A stretch of 14,503 nt of DNA, taken from NCBI GenBank assembly GCA_003009755.1, contig PXUB01000021.1:1-14503 (forward strand), given 5' to 3'. The notes under the pieces were generated by a model that worked only from the letters and a program-made list of their open reading frames with translations, was not told where the DNA came from and made no database searches. How positions within the stretch are numbered: position 1 is the stretch's first letter; every line of letters begins with the position of its first letter. Source of the DNA: Thermoplasmatales archaeon SW_10_69_26. GTDB taxonomy: Archaea; Thermoplasmatota; SW-10-69-26. Below are positions 6,083 through 14,273 of the stretch, in pieces. Made by a program: the position numbers and the translations under genes.

Positions 6083-9046
6083 TCACTCGAGCTCGCGCAA
6101 CGCCTGCTGGTCGAGCCCGCGCACCGCGCGCACGCCGACCACCGCCGACACGAGAACCGTCGCCGCCAACACCCCGACGACCACGAGCCCGGTCCGCACC
6201 AGCAACGCGCCCCCTTCGATCGGGAGCAGGGGGAAGGCCAGGCCCTCGAGCTGGTCGAGCTGCAACGCGACCGGCACCAAGGCCAACCCGGCGAGGGCGC
6301 CGACGAGGAACGGCATCGCGGTCTCGATGGCGATCCCGGCGGCCAGGTCCCGCGTCGAGGCGCCTTGGGCCACGAGCACGGCATCCGATGTCCGGCGCTC
6401 GGCGCGGGCTCGGACCCCCATCAACACGACGAGCAACAGCGCCGTGACCAGGCCCAGGCTCGCCATCGCCGAAAGGGTCGCGCCGGCGCGCTGTTGACCG
6501 GCCAGTTCCTCGTCGACGAGCGCCTGCGCCGTCGTGGAGCGCAGGCCGGCGTCCTTGTAGACCGCCTGCAACCCCTCGGCGAAGGCCTCCCGGTCGGTGC
6601 CGTCGTCGAGGATGAACCGCTGCTCGCCGGCGATCTGCGCGAACTGGGCCGGCACGGCCTCCTGGGAGAGGTACACCCCCTCGAGCACGCGCGTGTCGAC
6701 GATGCCGACGACGTCGTAGGGCAACCGGCCCTGGGTGCCTTGCACGAAGATCCGCTCCTGGTCGAGGGCCTCCCAGACGTCGCGGGACACGACGGCGGCC
6801 GAATCGTCCTCGGCCACCCGCCGGAACGGATCCTCGACTCCGCCGACGGGTTCGACCTGGTGCTCGTGGCGCTGGGCGAAGGAGCGATCGATCCCGTAGA
6901 TCCGGTCGGGATCGCCGTTGTCGGCCGAGTGCAACCCGGTGCCCTCCACCCGCATGAGGAACTCGGTGCCCAGCGAGGTGCTCGCCAGCTCGTTGCCCCG
7001 CTGGGCGAGGGGCCCATCCTCGGGGGCCAGCCCCTCCAGCGTCGTCACGTGCGTGGAGGTCTGGCTGAGCACCGGGTACCCGCCGGACTCGAGCTCGGGA
7101 TCGGGGCTGGCCGCCTGGGAGAGGGCCGTGCCGGCCAGCAGACCGGCGAGCACGAGCGCGGCCGTGGCCGCGGCCAACCCCAACTGGGGATGCGTCGAGC
7201 GCGTGCGGTACCAGCCAAGGTTGGCGACGCTGAGCTGGGACACGCGGTCGAGCACGGCGTCGACGAGCGGCGCCCAGATCACGGCCAACCCGGCCGCGCA
7301 TCCGGCCAGCGCGGCCAGCAGGTAGGTGCGCGCCGGATCCATCGTGGCCAGCCAAGCCGCGCCCGCCAGGACCCCGGCCAGGCCCGCCCAGCCGCCGGCC
7401 GCCAGCCAGCGGCGGGACCGCCGCGGCGGGCGGTCGCCCACGCGGGGATCTTGGCCCTCGAGGGCGCCCCGCAACCGCAGCCCGACCGCGGCCGAGACCG
7501 GGGCCGACGCGAGCAACGGGACCAGCAGGGCTGGCAGGCCGGGGAGGGCGGCCGGCGCCGAGGACAGGCCCAGCCCGGAGGCGACGAAGGCTCCGACCAG
7601 GGGCGCCGAGGCGACGGCACCGCCTGCGCCGACCACGAACGGCGGCCCCAGGTGCGCCGCCACGAGCCCCAGGCTCCGCAGGCGCGATTGGCCCAGCGCG
7701 GCCATGACACGGATCTCGGAGGCCAGCCGTCGGGTGTGCAACCCGGCCGCCCACGTCGCCAAGAGCACGCCCGCGGCGACGCCGGCCGGCAGCACCACGA
7801 ACAGCAAGCGCGAGGTGCTGTCCAGCAGCGTCCGGCGCTGCTCGCGGCGGTCGTCGGCGTCGGTAGCCAGCTCGATCCCCGACAGCGGATCCACGCTGGG
7901 GGCCTGCTCGCGCACGCCCGCCAGCTCGCTCGTCAGCTGCTGGCGACGATCGCGGTCGAGCCCGTCGAGCACGTCCTCGCCCGGGCCCGCCATCACGTAG
8001 AGGCCGTCGGCGCGGTCGCCGGTGCCGGCCAGCGTCTGCAGGTCCTCGAGCGTGAGGACGAGCAGGCCCGAGGACCCCGGTCCCAGCACGTCCAGGTCGG
8101 TCGGTTGCACGCTCAGCGTCGTCTGGGCTTGGTCGGTGACGCCCAACTGGGCGCCGATCGCGGCGAAGCCCTCGCCCTCGAGCAGTCGCCCGAGCGTCTG
8201 GGCATCTCGGGCGTCGAAGACCTCCGCGATCTCCAACCGGAAAGCCACCTCGCGAGCGAACTTGGCGTGCACCTCGACGGTCCAGTTGCCGGCGGCCGGA
8301 TCCTCGACCTGGATGCGCGGCATCACCGGCTCGGCGGCGGTCCCCTCGTCGTCGAGGTAGGTCTCGCCGGTCGGGCTGGTGGCCTCGAGATCGAAGTCGG
8401 TGCCGTTGTCGGCCGTCGACAGGGCAAGGTCCAGACCGATGGCGCCCTCGCGGACGGGGACATCGAAGCGGTACTCGTCGCCCTCGGCGTGCTGGTAGTC
8501 GTCCCCGACGCGGGTGGTCTGCTCGAGCTGGCCGCCGCGCGAGGACGTGAGCGTGACGTTGTCTTGCGGGGCTTGGGGGACGCGGATCTGGGCCTCGTCG
8601 GCCGGCAGGGTGGGGCCGCCGCTGGCCGCCAGCGCCTGCCCCGAGCCGGGCACCGGGAGACCCAGCGCCTGCAGCGAGGCCTCGGGCAGGCCGAGGACGC
8701 GCCAATCGGCGCTGGAGCCGGTGTCGGTGGTCACGATCGCGTCGCGTTCCAGGAACACCGGCAACCGTCGCGCCGGGTCCTCGACGTCCGTCGTGTCCGC
8801 CAGGCGGGTCTGCACCTCGTCCAGGGCCCCCTCGGCCAGGCTGTAGCCGCCAGGCGTGCGCACCGTCGCCATCCGATCGCCCAGCGCCGCTCGATCGCGG
8901 GCCTGCTCGGCTTCGCGAGCGCCGTCGAGCGCCAGCTGGGTGCCGCTGGCCAGCACGGTGGCGAACAGGACGCCCAACGCCAGCAGCAGCGGTCCGGCGG
9001 GACGCTTCGTCCAGACGCGCAGCGCCGAGCGGAGAAGCGGCCTCAT
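6083..9046 (-). CDS. ABC transporter permease, FtsX-like, with large extracytoplasmic insert
   Basis: A 987-residue permease of the FtsX/MacB/LolCE-like (type VII) architecture. A first membrane segment (about 18-36) is followed by a long exported domain (about 40-405), then an FtsX-type core (about 408-530, with the cytoplasmic RRLASEIRVMAALGQSR loop), two to four further segments (about 550-645), a second exported domain (about 645-855), and a C-terminal FtsX core (about 860-980, with AERRTSDAVLVAQGAS). Inside the first exported domain, residues 185-275 look like a beta-sandwich of the pre-peptidase C-terminal (PPC) type: DEYRFDVPV, TDFDLEATSPTGE, then NWTVEVHAK. Its ATG overlaps the ATPase stop (ATGA at 9043-9046), and GAGGG lies six bases upstream. 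Such systems usually move lipids or lipoproteins, or act mechanically; the substrate here is unknown. Confidence 0.85.
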   Translation of the reverse strand: MRPLLRSALRVWTKRPAGPLLLALGVLFATVLASGTQLALDGAREAEQARDRAALGDRMATVRTPGGYSLAEGALDEVQTRLADTTDVEDPARRLPVFLERDAIVTTDTGSSADWRVLGLPEASLQALGLPVPGSGQALAASGGPTLPADEAQIRVPQAPQDNVTLTSSRGGQLEQTTRVGDDYQHAEGDEYRFDVPVREGAIGLDLALSTADNGTDFDLEATSPTGETYLDDEGTAAEPVMPRIQVEDPAAGNWTVEVHAKFAREVAFRLEIAEVFDARDAQTLGRLLEGEGFAAIGAQLGVTDQAQTTLSVQPTDLDVLGPGSSGLLVLTLEDLQTLAGTGDRADGLYVMAGPGEDVLDGLDRDRRQQLTSELAGVREQAPSVDPLSGIELATDADDRREQRRTLLDSTSRLLFVVLPAGVAAGVLLATWAAGLHTRRLASEIRVMAALGQSRLRSLGLVAAHLGPPFVVGAGGAVASAPLVGAFVASGLGLSSAPAALPGLPALLVPLLASAPVSAAVGLRLRGALEGQDPRVGDRPPRRSRRWLAAGGWAGLAGVLAGAAWLATMDPARTYLLAALAGCAAGLAVIWAPLVDAVLDRVSQLSVANLGWYRTRSTHPQLGLAAATAALVLAGLLAGTALSQAASPDPELESGGYPVLSQTSTHVTTLEGLAPEDGPLAQRGNELASTSLGTEFLMRVEGTGLHSADNGDPDRIYGIDRSFAQRHEHQVEPVGGVEDPFRRVAEDDSAAVVSRDVWEALDQERIFVQGTQGRLPYDVVGIVDTRVLEGVYLSQEAVPAQFAQIAGEQRFILDDGTDREAFAEGLQAVYKDAGLRSTTAQALVDEELAGQQRAGATLSAMASLGLVTALLLVVLMGVRARAERRTSDAVLVAQGASTRDLAAGIAIETAMPFLVGALAGLALVPVALQLDQLEGLAFPLLPIEGGALLVRTGLVVVGVLAATVLVSAVVGVRAVRGLDQQALRELE

Positions 9047-9759
9047 GCCTGTCCCTCGTGCAACCGGCCCTGCTGGAGCCGGTGGGTGCGAGAGGCGACC
9101 TCGGCCACGACCGGATCGTGCGTGACGACGAGCGCGGCCGCCTGTCCGTCCTTGATCGAGGCGCGGAAGACGTCGGCCACGAGCTCGGCCGTCTCGCGGT
9201 CGAGGTTGGCGGTCGGCTCGTCGGCCAACACGAGGTGGGGGTCCTTGGCGAAGGCGCGGGCCACGCTGGCTCGCTGGGCTTCGCCGCCGGATACCTCGCC
9301 CGGGAACCGATCCTCGAGCCCGGCCAGATCGACGTCGGCCAGGGCTCGGCTGGCCCGGTCACGGGAGGCCGCCGGCTCGATCCCGCGGATGCGTGCGCCC
9401 AGCGCCACGTTCTCGAGCAGCGTCAGCTCCGGCACGAGCGCCGGCTTCTGGAACACGAACCCGACCTCGTCGGCGCGCAGCGCCAGCCGCTCGTCGGTCG
9501 AGAGCGCGCCCAGCTCGTCGCCGAGCAGGTGGACGGTGCCCTCGTCGGTCCGATCGAGCCCGCTGACGACGTTCAAAAGCGTGGTCTTGCCGCTCCCGGA
9601 GCGGCCCTCGATCGCGACGAGCTCGCCCTCCCGAACGGTCAAGGAGGTCCCGTCCAGGGCGAGGCTGGCGTCCTCGCCCTCGCCGTAGACGCGGCGCAGC
9701 TGGGCGGCTCGGAGCAGGGCTTCGTCCTCGCCCGTGGCCTGGGCGGCGTCCGCCGGCAT
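9043..9759 (-). CDS. ABC transporter ATP-binding protein, LolD/MacB-like
   Basis: A 238-residue cytoplasmic ATPase that would power the adjacent FtsX-like permease as a dimer. All motifs are intact: Walker A GRSGSGKTT (52-60), Q-loop Gln104 in FVFQKPAL, signature VSGGEAQ (156-162), Walker B LVLADEP (176-182), D-loop NLD (185-187) and the switch His214 in VVTHD. The LTLLENVALGARIRG stretch after the Q-loop is typical of the LolD/MacB branch. The ATG at 9759 is the natural start, about 30 residues before the conserved core. A TATA-like box lies 31 bases upstream, giving only about a five-base leader. It is the first gene of a two-gene operon, and its TGA overlaps the permease ATG. Confidence 0.93.
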   Translation of the reverse strand: MPADAAQATGEDEALLRAAQLRRVYGEGEDASLALDGTSLTVREGELVAIEGRSGSGKTTLLNVVSGLDRTDEGTVHLLGDELGALSTDERLALRADEVGFVFQKPALVPELTLLENVALGARIRGIEPAASRDRASRALADVDLAGLEDRFPGEVSGGEAQRASVARAFAKDPHLVLADEPTANLDRETAELVADVFRASIKDGQAAALVVTHDPVVAEVASRTHRLQQGRLHEGQA

Positions 9760-9786
9760 GGAGGAGCTCAAGAGCCCGTGCCGGCC

Positions 9787-9793
9787 AAGATAA
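9787..9793 (-). promoter_or_regulatory. TATA-like box for the ABC operon
   Basis: The minus strand reads TTATCTT (within CCCTTATCTTGG), in the 59-base gap between the CutA stop and the ATPase start. It is centred 31 bases from ATG 9759, so transcription would begin about five bases before the start codon. The seven-base core is identical to that of the box at 951-959. Confidence 0.5.
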
Positions 9794-9818
9794 GGGTTGC
9801 GGAGACGGCCTCGCCCAG

Positions 9819-10130
9819 TCACCTCGTCTCGGCCCGGATCCAGTCCGCGTAGGCCTCGTTGGCGTCCTCGCCGTTCAAGGGCACGATGCAGGGCACGTCG
9901 TAGGGGTGTTCGTCCTCGAGCCGGGCGACGAGGTCGTCGACGTGCTCGGGCCTGGTTTTGAACAGGGCCAGCGTCTCCTCGTCGGCCACGATCTCGTCCT
10001 CCCAGCGGTACTGCGTGCCGGCCTCCCAGCAGGTGAAGCAGGCGGCCAGGCGCTCCTCGAGCAGGGCCGGCGCGATCGCCTCGAGGCTGTCGCGGTCGGG
10101 GAACGTCGCGTAGACGAGCTGGACGGACAT
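9819..10130 (-). CDS. cutA: CutA1-family protein
   Basis: A 103-residue protein of the CutA1 (divalent-cation tolerance) family, full length for the family. Recognisable features are the N-terminal VYATFPDRDSLEAIA, the LLEERLAACF helix, YRWEDEIVADEETLALFKT in the middle and HPYDVPCIVPL near residue 75, ending with ANEAYADWI. The family forms small ferredoxin-like trimers in the cytosol. Its biological role is unsettled, despite the copper-tolerance name. The gene is divergent from the site-2 protease gene and ends 59 bases before the ABC ATPase gene, which has its own promoter-like box, so shared transcription is uncertain. ATG 10130 is chosen because it places MSVQLVYATF directly at the first strand. 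Confidence 0.92.
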   Translation of the reverse strand: MSVQLVYATFPDRDSLEAIAPALLEERLAACFTCWEAGTQYRWEDEIVADEETLALFKTRPEHVDDLVARLEDEHPYDVPCIVPLNGEDANEAYADWIRAETR

Positions 10131-10230
10131 GGGCCCCCAGGCGGGCGCTTCGACTTGGGTCCCCCGGCCAGCCTTGGGGATGGGCCGTCAACGAAACGCC
10201 TATGCCGGGGCCGAGGTTTGGCTCGGCGTC
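10131..10230. other. Divergent region between cutA and the site-2 protease
   Basis: This region holds the promoters of the leftward cutA and the rightward M50 gene. In the protease frame it stays open up to 10129, but codons such as CGT, CAA, CGA, TAT and GTT are unlike the GC-ending usage of the gene body. I therefore treat it as non-coding. Confidence 0.45.
10198..10206 (+). promoter_or_regulatory. Weak TATA-like box for the site-2 protease
   Basis: GCCTATGCC is centred about 29 bases before ATG 10231, within the most AT-rich part of the divergent region. It supports the 10231 start over the in-frame ATGs at 10129 and 10180, which have no comparable element. Confidence 0.35.
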
Positions 10231-11670
10231 ATGGTCTCCCTGTTGGCGGTGTTCGCCGTCCTCACCGCGGGGTACATCGCCGCGCTCGTCTGGGTCTCCA
10301 AGACCGAGCCCGATCGCTTCCAGGTCGTGGGCCCGCTGTTGCTCGTCCGCACCCACGCCGGCAAGAGCCTCATCGACCGCATCTCGAAGCGGCAGTGGCT
10401 CGGCAAGGCCGCGGACCTGTTCATCGTGTTGACAGTGGTTTCCGGGTTGGCGATGGTCGTCCTCGTCGCCTGGCAGAACACGCTGTTGTTCACGCACACC
10501 GAGCAGGTCGCCCAGAACCCGCCCCAGGTCGAGCAGACGCTGGCCATCCCGGGCGTGAATCCGGCGATCCCGGTCGGCTACGGCCTGTTCGCGCTCGTCG
10601 TTGCGCTCGTCATCCACGAGGGCGGCCACGGCGTGATGGCCCGCTACGCCGACCTCAAGGTCAAATCGCTGGGCCTGCTGTTCCTCGTCCTCCCGGTGGG
10701 CGCCTTCGTGGAACCCGACGAGGCCGAGCTGCAGGGCGCCTCGCTGGGCGACAAGCTGCGCATGTTCGCCAGCGGGCCAGGCCCGAACATGGTGTTGGGT
10801 GCGATCACCGTGCTCATGTTCAGCCAGCTGATGATCCCGATGCTGGCGCCGGCGCACAGCGGCGTCGGCCTCATGGGTGTCAGCGAGGACCTGCCGGCGG
10901 CGAACCCGCCCGAGGGCGCGCCGCTGCCAGAGGGAGGCTTCGTGACGCATCTCGACGGGCAGCGCGTGGCGACGACCGACGAGTTCCAGACCGTGCTGAA
11001 CAACACCCGGGCCGGGGAGAACCTCACCGTCACCGTGTGGCACGAAGGTGACGTCACCAACCACACGATCGTCCCGATCGACAAGTACGAGTACTTCGAG
11101 CGGAACTTCCCCGAGCAGAACAAGGAGTGGTACAAGGGGAAGGCCTTCCTGGGCGTCAACCCCGCCGGCCCCGACCGGCTGGACGGGATCATGGACCAGC
11201 TCGAGAGCCCGTTCGAGGAGATGGGCGCTCGCGGTGGTCTGTTCTACCTGGCGCTCCCGTTCGTCAACCTCCAACCGTTCCCGACCTCGTTCCACGACCT
11301 CTACGATCCCGGCGGGTTCGCCGCCGGGTTCGAGACGAGCTTCTGGATCGCCGCCAACGCCCTGTTCTGGCTGTTCTGGATCAACGTCGTCCTCGGCACG
11401 TTCAACGCCTTGCCCTTGGGGCCGCTGGACGGCGGCCACATGTTCCGGCACACCGCCCACTGGTGGTTCCGCCGCGGTGAAGACATCGAGGAGGGCGACC
11501 TGCGCGTCTTCGACAGCGAGGAGGGCGGGCCCTCCTTCGTCGGACGCACGCCCGAGATCCAAGACAAGCTCGATCGCGTCGACCGCAAGGTCAGCCTCGT
11601 CAACCGCACCGTCGGCATCGGCTTGCTGGTGCTCGTCGTCGCACCGTTGATCGTGCCACAGTTCCTGTAG
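10231..11670 (+). CDS. Site-2 protease family intramembrane metalloprotease (M50) with PDZ-like insert
   Basis: A 479-residue membrane zinc protease. The HExxH site is HEGGH (His129, Glu130, His133), and the third zinc ligand is Asp400 in FNALPLGPLDGGHM, both characteristic of peptidase family M50. Membrane segments occur at about 3-22, 65-85, 110-135 and 185-205, plus C-terminal ones around the Asp motif and the last 20 residues. Between the two catalytic halves, roughly 211-290 reads as a PDZ-like domain (a GVGLMGVSEDLPAA start, then GFVTHLDGQRV). Such proteases cut transmembrane helices, usually of anti-sigma-like or membrane-bound regulators, but no such substrate is visible here. In-frame ATGs at 10180 and 10129 would add up to 34 residues. 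I chose 10231 for its codon usage and TATA-like spacing. The DUF63 gene follows after 63 bases. Confidence 0.88.
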   Translation: MVSLLAVFAVLTAGYIAALVWVSKTEPDRFQVVGPLLLVRTHAGKSLIDRISKRQWLGKAADLFIVLTVVSGLAMVVLVAWQNTLLFTHTEQVAQNPPQVEQTLAIPGVNPAIPVGYGLFALVVALVIHEGGHGVMARYADLKVKSLGLLFLVLPVGAFVEPDEAELQGASLGDKLRMFASGPGPNMVLGAITVLMFSQLMIPMLAPAHSGVGLMGVSEDLPAANPPEGAPLPEGGFVTHLDGQRVATTDEFQTVLNNTRAGENLTVTVWHEGDVTNHTIVPIDKYEYFERNFPEQNKEWYKGKAFLGVNPAGPDRLDGIMDQLESPFEEMGARGGLFYLALPFVNLQPFPTSFHDLYDPGGFAAGFETSFWIAANALFWLFWINVVLGTFNALPLGPLDGGHMFRHTAHWWFRRGEDIEEGDLRVFDSEEGGPSFVGRTPEIQDKLDRVDRKVSLVNRTVGIGLLVLVVAPLIVPQFL

Positions 11671-11733
11671 AGGGCCGGACGCTTGCGGGCCCGAAAGGTC
11701 AACTTGAAGGCCCCCGGCGTGCTGACTCGACCG

Positions 11734-13149
11734 ATGCCCGAGCCCGAGGGCTCCGAGAACGGGGACGCAAGCGGCGCGCCCGACCCGGTCGCGGACCTCG
11801 AAGGACTCACGCGCCCGATTCGGTCGTTCCACGCCGACCACCCGGTGTACTTCTGGATGAGCCTGCTGGCGTCCCTGGCCGCCGTCCTCGTCGCGGGCGC
11901 CTGGCTGTGGCCCGAACAGGTCGTCGACCAGTTCCTCTGGAAGCACTTCTGGGGCCCCACGGAGACCGACGCCCGCCAGGTCGCCTCCGCCACCCGCAAC
12001 GGCGTGCAGGCCACGACCAGCTATACGCTGCTCTCCGAGCTCGTGTACGGCGTCATCCTCGCCGGCGCGCTCGTCTCGATCTACCAGCACCTGTTCAAGA
12101 AGCGCGGCATCCGCGTCGACGCGACGTTCATCGCCTCCCTGCTCCCCTACGTCTTCTTCGGCCCGCTGGCGCGCGCCATGGAGGACGCCAGCGTCTTCTG
12201 CACCGACGCGACGCTGTCGGCCTGCGATCCCGGCGTGTTCGCCTACCTCTTCATCAGCCCGATCATCTACATGGTGACGGCCGCCGCGGTCATCACCCAT
12301 CTGTTGCTGGCGCACGCCTCCCGCGATCTCGGGCGCTCCCGCCAGACGCAGGTCGTGGGTGCCTGGCTGGGCGTGCAAGCCGCCGCGTACGCGTTCGTGT
12401 ACTACGCGATGCGGGACCAGTTCGTCATCATGCTGAGCCCGTGGACCGTGCTCGGGCTCGGGGCCGCCGGCCTGGGCCTGTACCTGCTCGTGCGGTCCCG
12501 CGGCGGCTCGCACCTGCACTCGGCGCTGGCCGGCTGGGGTGTGCCGATGACGGGCATCCCGATCGTGCTCGTCGGCGAGTGGATCCGGTCGGGCCAGGAG
12601 CTGGCCGCCGAGGGCGCGAGCCGCGTGGGCTGGTTGGTCTTCGAGAACCAGGGTCAAGCGATGCGGGTGCTGGACAAGGCCACCCCGGAGATCTTGCTCA
12701 CCACCGCGCTGCTGACGGTGGCCGTGCTCGTGCTCGTCGCGGGCATCGCCTACCTGCTCGAGGGCCGCTTCAAGGAAGCCGGCTACTTCCTGGTCCCGCT
12801 GAACCTGGGCCTGATCGCCGCCCACATGGTCGACGCCTGGGCCACGTTCGCCGCGATCTGCTCGCGCGCCGCCGGCACCGTGTGCTCGGGCGCGGCGTTC
12901 CTCGGCCTCGACATCCCACCCTACAGCGAGAAGCACCCCGTCAGCGAGGTGTTCTTGGGCTTCCTCGACGGCTGGGGCTTCCCGATGATGAAGCTTTTGC
13001 TCGTGGTCGCGATCGTGATCCTCGTCGACCGCGCCCAGTACGAGGACGAGGAAGACCCCGATCTGATTGGCCTCGTCAAGCTCGCCGTCCTCGTGCTCGG
13101 CCTTGGGCCCGGCCTCCGCAACGCCGTGCGCGTCGCGATGGGGCTTTGA
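11734..13149 (+). CDS. DUF63 family archaeal membrane protein
   Basis: A 471-residue multi-spanning membrane protein of the archaeal DUF63 family, function unknown. Family features are FIASLLPYVFFGPLARAMED (from about 132), AYLFISPIIYM near 170, HMVDAWATF (364-372), EKHPVSEVF (399-407) and the C-terminal block GLVKLAVLVLGLGPGLRNAV. About eleven hydrophobic segments are visible. It is clearly longer than the roughly 270-300 residues I recall for the family. The excess seems to lie in the middle (about 205-320, several extra helices), with Cys pairs in FCTDATLSAC and ICSRAAGTVC facing loops. Residues 1-35 form an acidic soluble tail. ATG 11734 is preferred over an upstream in-frame TTG at 11683. 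It probably shares a transcript with the site-2 protease 63 bases upstream, although an AACTTGAA stretch could be a weak promoter. Confidence 0.88.
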   Translation: MPEPEGSENGDASGAPDPVADLEGLTRPIRSFHADHPVYFWMSLLASLAAVLVAGAWLWPEQVVDQFLWKHFWGPTETDARQVASATRNGVQATTSYTLLSELVYGVILAGALVSIYQHLFKKRGIRVDATFIASLLPYVFFGPLARAMEDASVFCTDATLSACDPGVFAYLFISPIIYMVTAAAVITHLLLAHASRDLGRSRQTQVVGAWLGVQAAAYAFVYYAMRDQFVIMLSPWTVLGLGAAGLGLYLLVRSRGGSHLHSALAGWGVPMTGIPIVLVGEWIRSGQELAAEGASRVGWLVFENQGQAMRVLDKATPEILLTTALLTVAVLVLVAGIAYLLEGRFKEAGYFLVPLNLGLIAAHMVDAWATFAAICSRAAGTVCSGAAFLGLDIPPYSEKHPVSEVFLGFLDGWGFPMMKLLLVVAIVILVDRAQYEDEEDPDLIGLVKLAVLVLGLGPGLRNAVRVAMGL

Positions 13150-13160
13150 ACGGGTACGTC

Positions 13161-13198
13161 GAGGAGCGGAGGACAGAGGACAGGCGGAGCAGAGGAGG
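13161..13198 (+). repeat. Purine-rich degenerate repeat past the DUF63 stop
   Basis: An almost pure A/G stretch built of overlapping GGAG, GAGGACAG and GCAGAGG words, lying between the convergent stops of the DUF63 gene and the surface-protein gene. The word CAGAGGACAG occurs here on the plus strand and, as GCAGAGGACAG, on the minus strand near 14274-14283 on the far side of the surface-protein gene. Confidence 0.4.
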
Positions 13199-13227
13199 CC
13201 GCCTAGCGAGGGCAGGAGAGGAGAGCT

Positions 13228-14130
13228 TCAGCTCCGGCCCCGCAGGCCGGCGGCGCAGCCGATCAAGGCGACCACGACCAACGGCGCCAGGCTCGGGAGG
13301 TAGAACCCGCTGACCTTCGTCAGCGCCGAGACCTGCGCGCTTTCCCCTTCGATCGAGGGGTCGGCCGCGTACGCGGAGTGGATCTCGAGCGCCATCGACG
13401 CCGTCTCGCTCACGTACCCGTTGTGGAAGGGCGTGAACACGGTGAAGTTCACCGTCTCCGATGTTCTCGTGCCGCCCGTCGCCTCGCTCTCGAGCACGAT
13501 CTTGGACGGCAGGACAGGCTGGAACCCGCTGGCGGGCGGGGAAGCCAGCTCGAACGTGAACTCGGTCATGCCGTTGCTGTGGTTCTCGATCACGATCGGG
13601 AACGTGACGCCCTCGTCGGGGCCCGCCTCGACGATCTTGGTTTCCATCCGGGCGTTGTAGAGGTTGAAGTACCCCGGCGTGAGGGTCACGTTCGCCCCGA
13701 CCGGCCCCAGCTCGGTCGTCGTCCCGTTGGTGTGGTTCTTCTGCACGTGGACGTCGTAGGCCACCCCCGTAGGCTGGAACGCAGGCGTATCCGTGGTCAC
13801 GTCGATCTCGACGGGCACGCCGACCTCGAGCGTGTCGTTCCGGTCGTGGCAGACCTGCGTGGAGCTGTTCTCGACGTGGGCCGTCGCCGGGTCGACGAAC
13901 GGCTCCGAGGCCACCGGTACCGCCTGGCTCCACACGGTGGCCCGCTCGTCCTCCTGGCAGGGGATCCGCACGTCCAGCACGGCCCTCCCTGGGTCGCCGG
14001 CCGGCTGGACAGGTTCCGCGATCTCCGGGCTGGAGACCCCGAGGCGGCGCGGCGCATGATCGCCCAGGGTCGGCGCGCTCATCGCAAGCAGCGCCACCGC
14101 TAGCACCACCGGGCTCCATCGCATGCGCAT
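13228..14130 (-). CDS. Sequon-rich secreted protein with C-terminal membrane anchor
   Basis: A 300-residue exported protein of unknown family. From ATG 14130 it starts MRMRWSPVVLAVALLAMSAP, a signal peptide. The mature part is a strand-rich ectodomain with two cysteines (IPCQED, QVCHDR), which could form a disulfide. It has seven N-glycosylation sequons (NSS, NDT, NHT, NGT, NVT, NHS, NFT). The segment from about 160 to 260 (FPIVIENHSNGMTEFTFELA onward) resembles immunoglobulin-like surface domains of the CARDB/NEW3 kind; this is a resemblance, not a match. The C-terminus has one membrane helix (SLAPLVVVALIGCAAGL) and a basic RGRS end, so it is anchored outside by its tail. An in-frame ATG at 14157 exists but lies on the TATA-like element; that element's spacing favours 14130. 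Confidence 0.75.
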   Translation of the reverse strand: MRMRWSPVVLAVALLAMSAPTLGDHAPRRLGVSSPEIAEPVQPAGDPGRAVLDVRIPCQEDERATVWSQAVPVASEPFVDPATAHVENSSTQVCHDRNDTLEVGVPVEIDVTTDTPAFQPTGVAYDVHVQKNHTNGTTTELGPVGANVTLTPGYFNLYNARMETKIVEAGPDEGVTFPIVIENHSNGMTEFTFELASPPASGFQPVLPSKIVLESEATGGTRTSETVNFTVFTPFHNGYVSETASMALEIHSAYAADPSIEGESAQVSALTKVSGFYLPSLAPLVVVALIGCAAGLRGRS

Positions 14131-14154
14131 GCGTCCCGCCACGGCTCGGGGGCG

Positions 14155-14160
14155 CATAAG
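14155..14160 (-). promoter_or_regulatory. TATA-like box for the surface protein
   Basis: The minus strand reads CTTATG (within GGACTTATGCG), centred about 28 bases from ATG 14130. If used, the upstream in-frame ATG at 14157 would lie inside the promoter, so 14130 is the better start and transcription would be leaderless. Confidence 0.45.
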
Positions 14161-14273
14161 TCCTTGCGGATGAACCCTTTGAGCGTGTCGGGCGGAAGCG
14201 AACGTGCACGGTCGTGGTTGGCATCTCTTTGCTGTCTCGACCGCCTCCGCTGGCCGGGTCGCTCCTGTTGAAC

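Noticed and set aside
4377-9362. Very long minus-strand open frame (over 1600 codons) overlapping the hydrolase and the permease
   Set aside because: It is Arg/Gly/Pro-rich with no recognisable domain, and it runs in another frame over genes with intact motifs. Long spurious frames are expected in GC-rich DNA, where stop codons are rare.
5054-9688. Long plus-strand open frame (over 1500 codons) antisense to the ABC operon
   Set aside because: Composition is that of a mirror of GC3-rich genes (Arg, Gly, Gln, His, Val), and the opposite strand holds Walker motifs and a catalytic triad.
10129-10230. Longer N-terminus for the site-2 protease from ATG 10129 or 10180
   Set aside because: Codon usage is unlike the gene body, 10129 would overlap the divergent cutA start, and the TATA-like spacing favours 10231. 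This remains the least certain start.
9760-12936. Upstream extension of the ABC ATPase frame across cutA, the protease and DUF63
   Set aside because: The conserved ATPase begins only at about 9690; the upstream part is antisense to well-supported genes, and an ATG with a promoter-like box exists at 9759.
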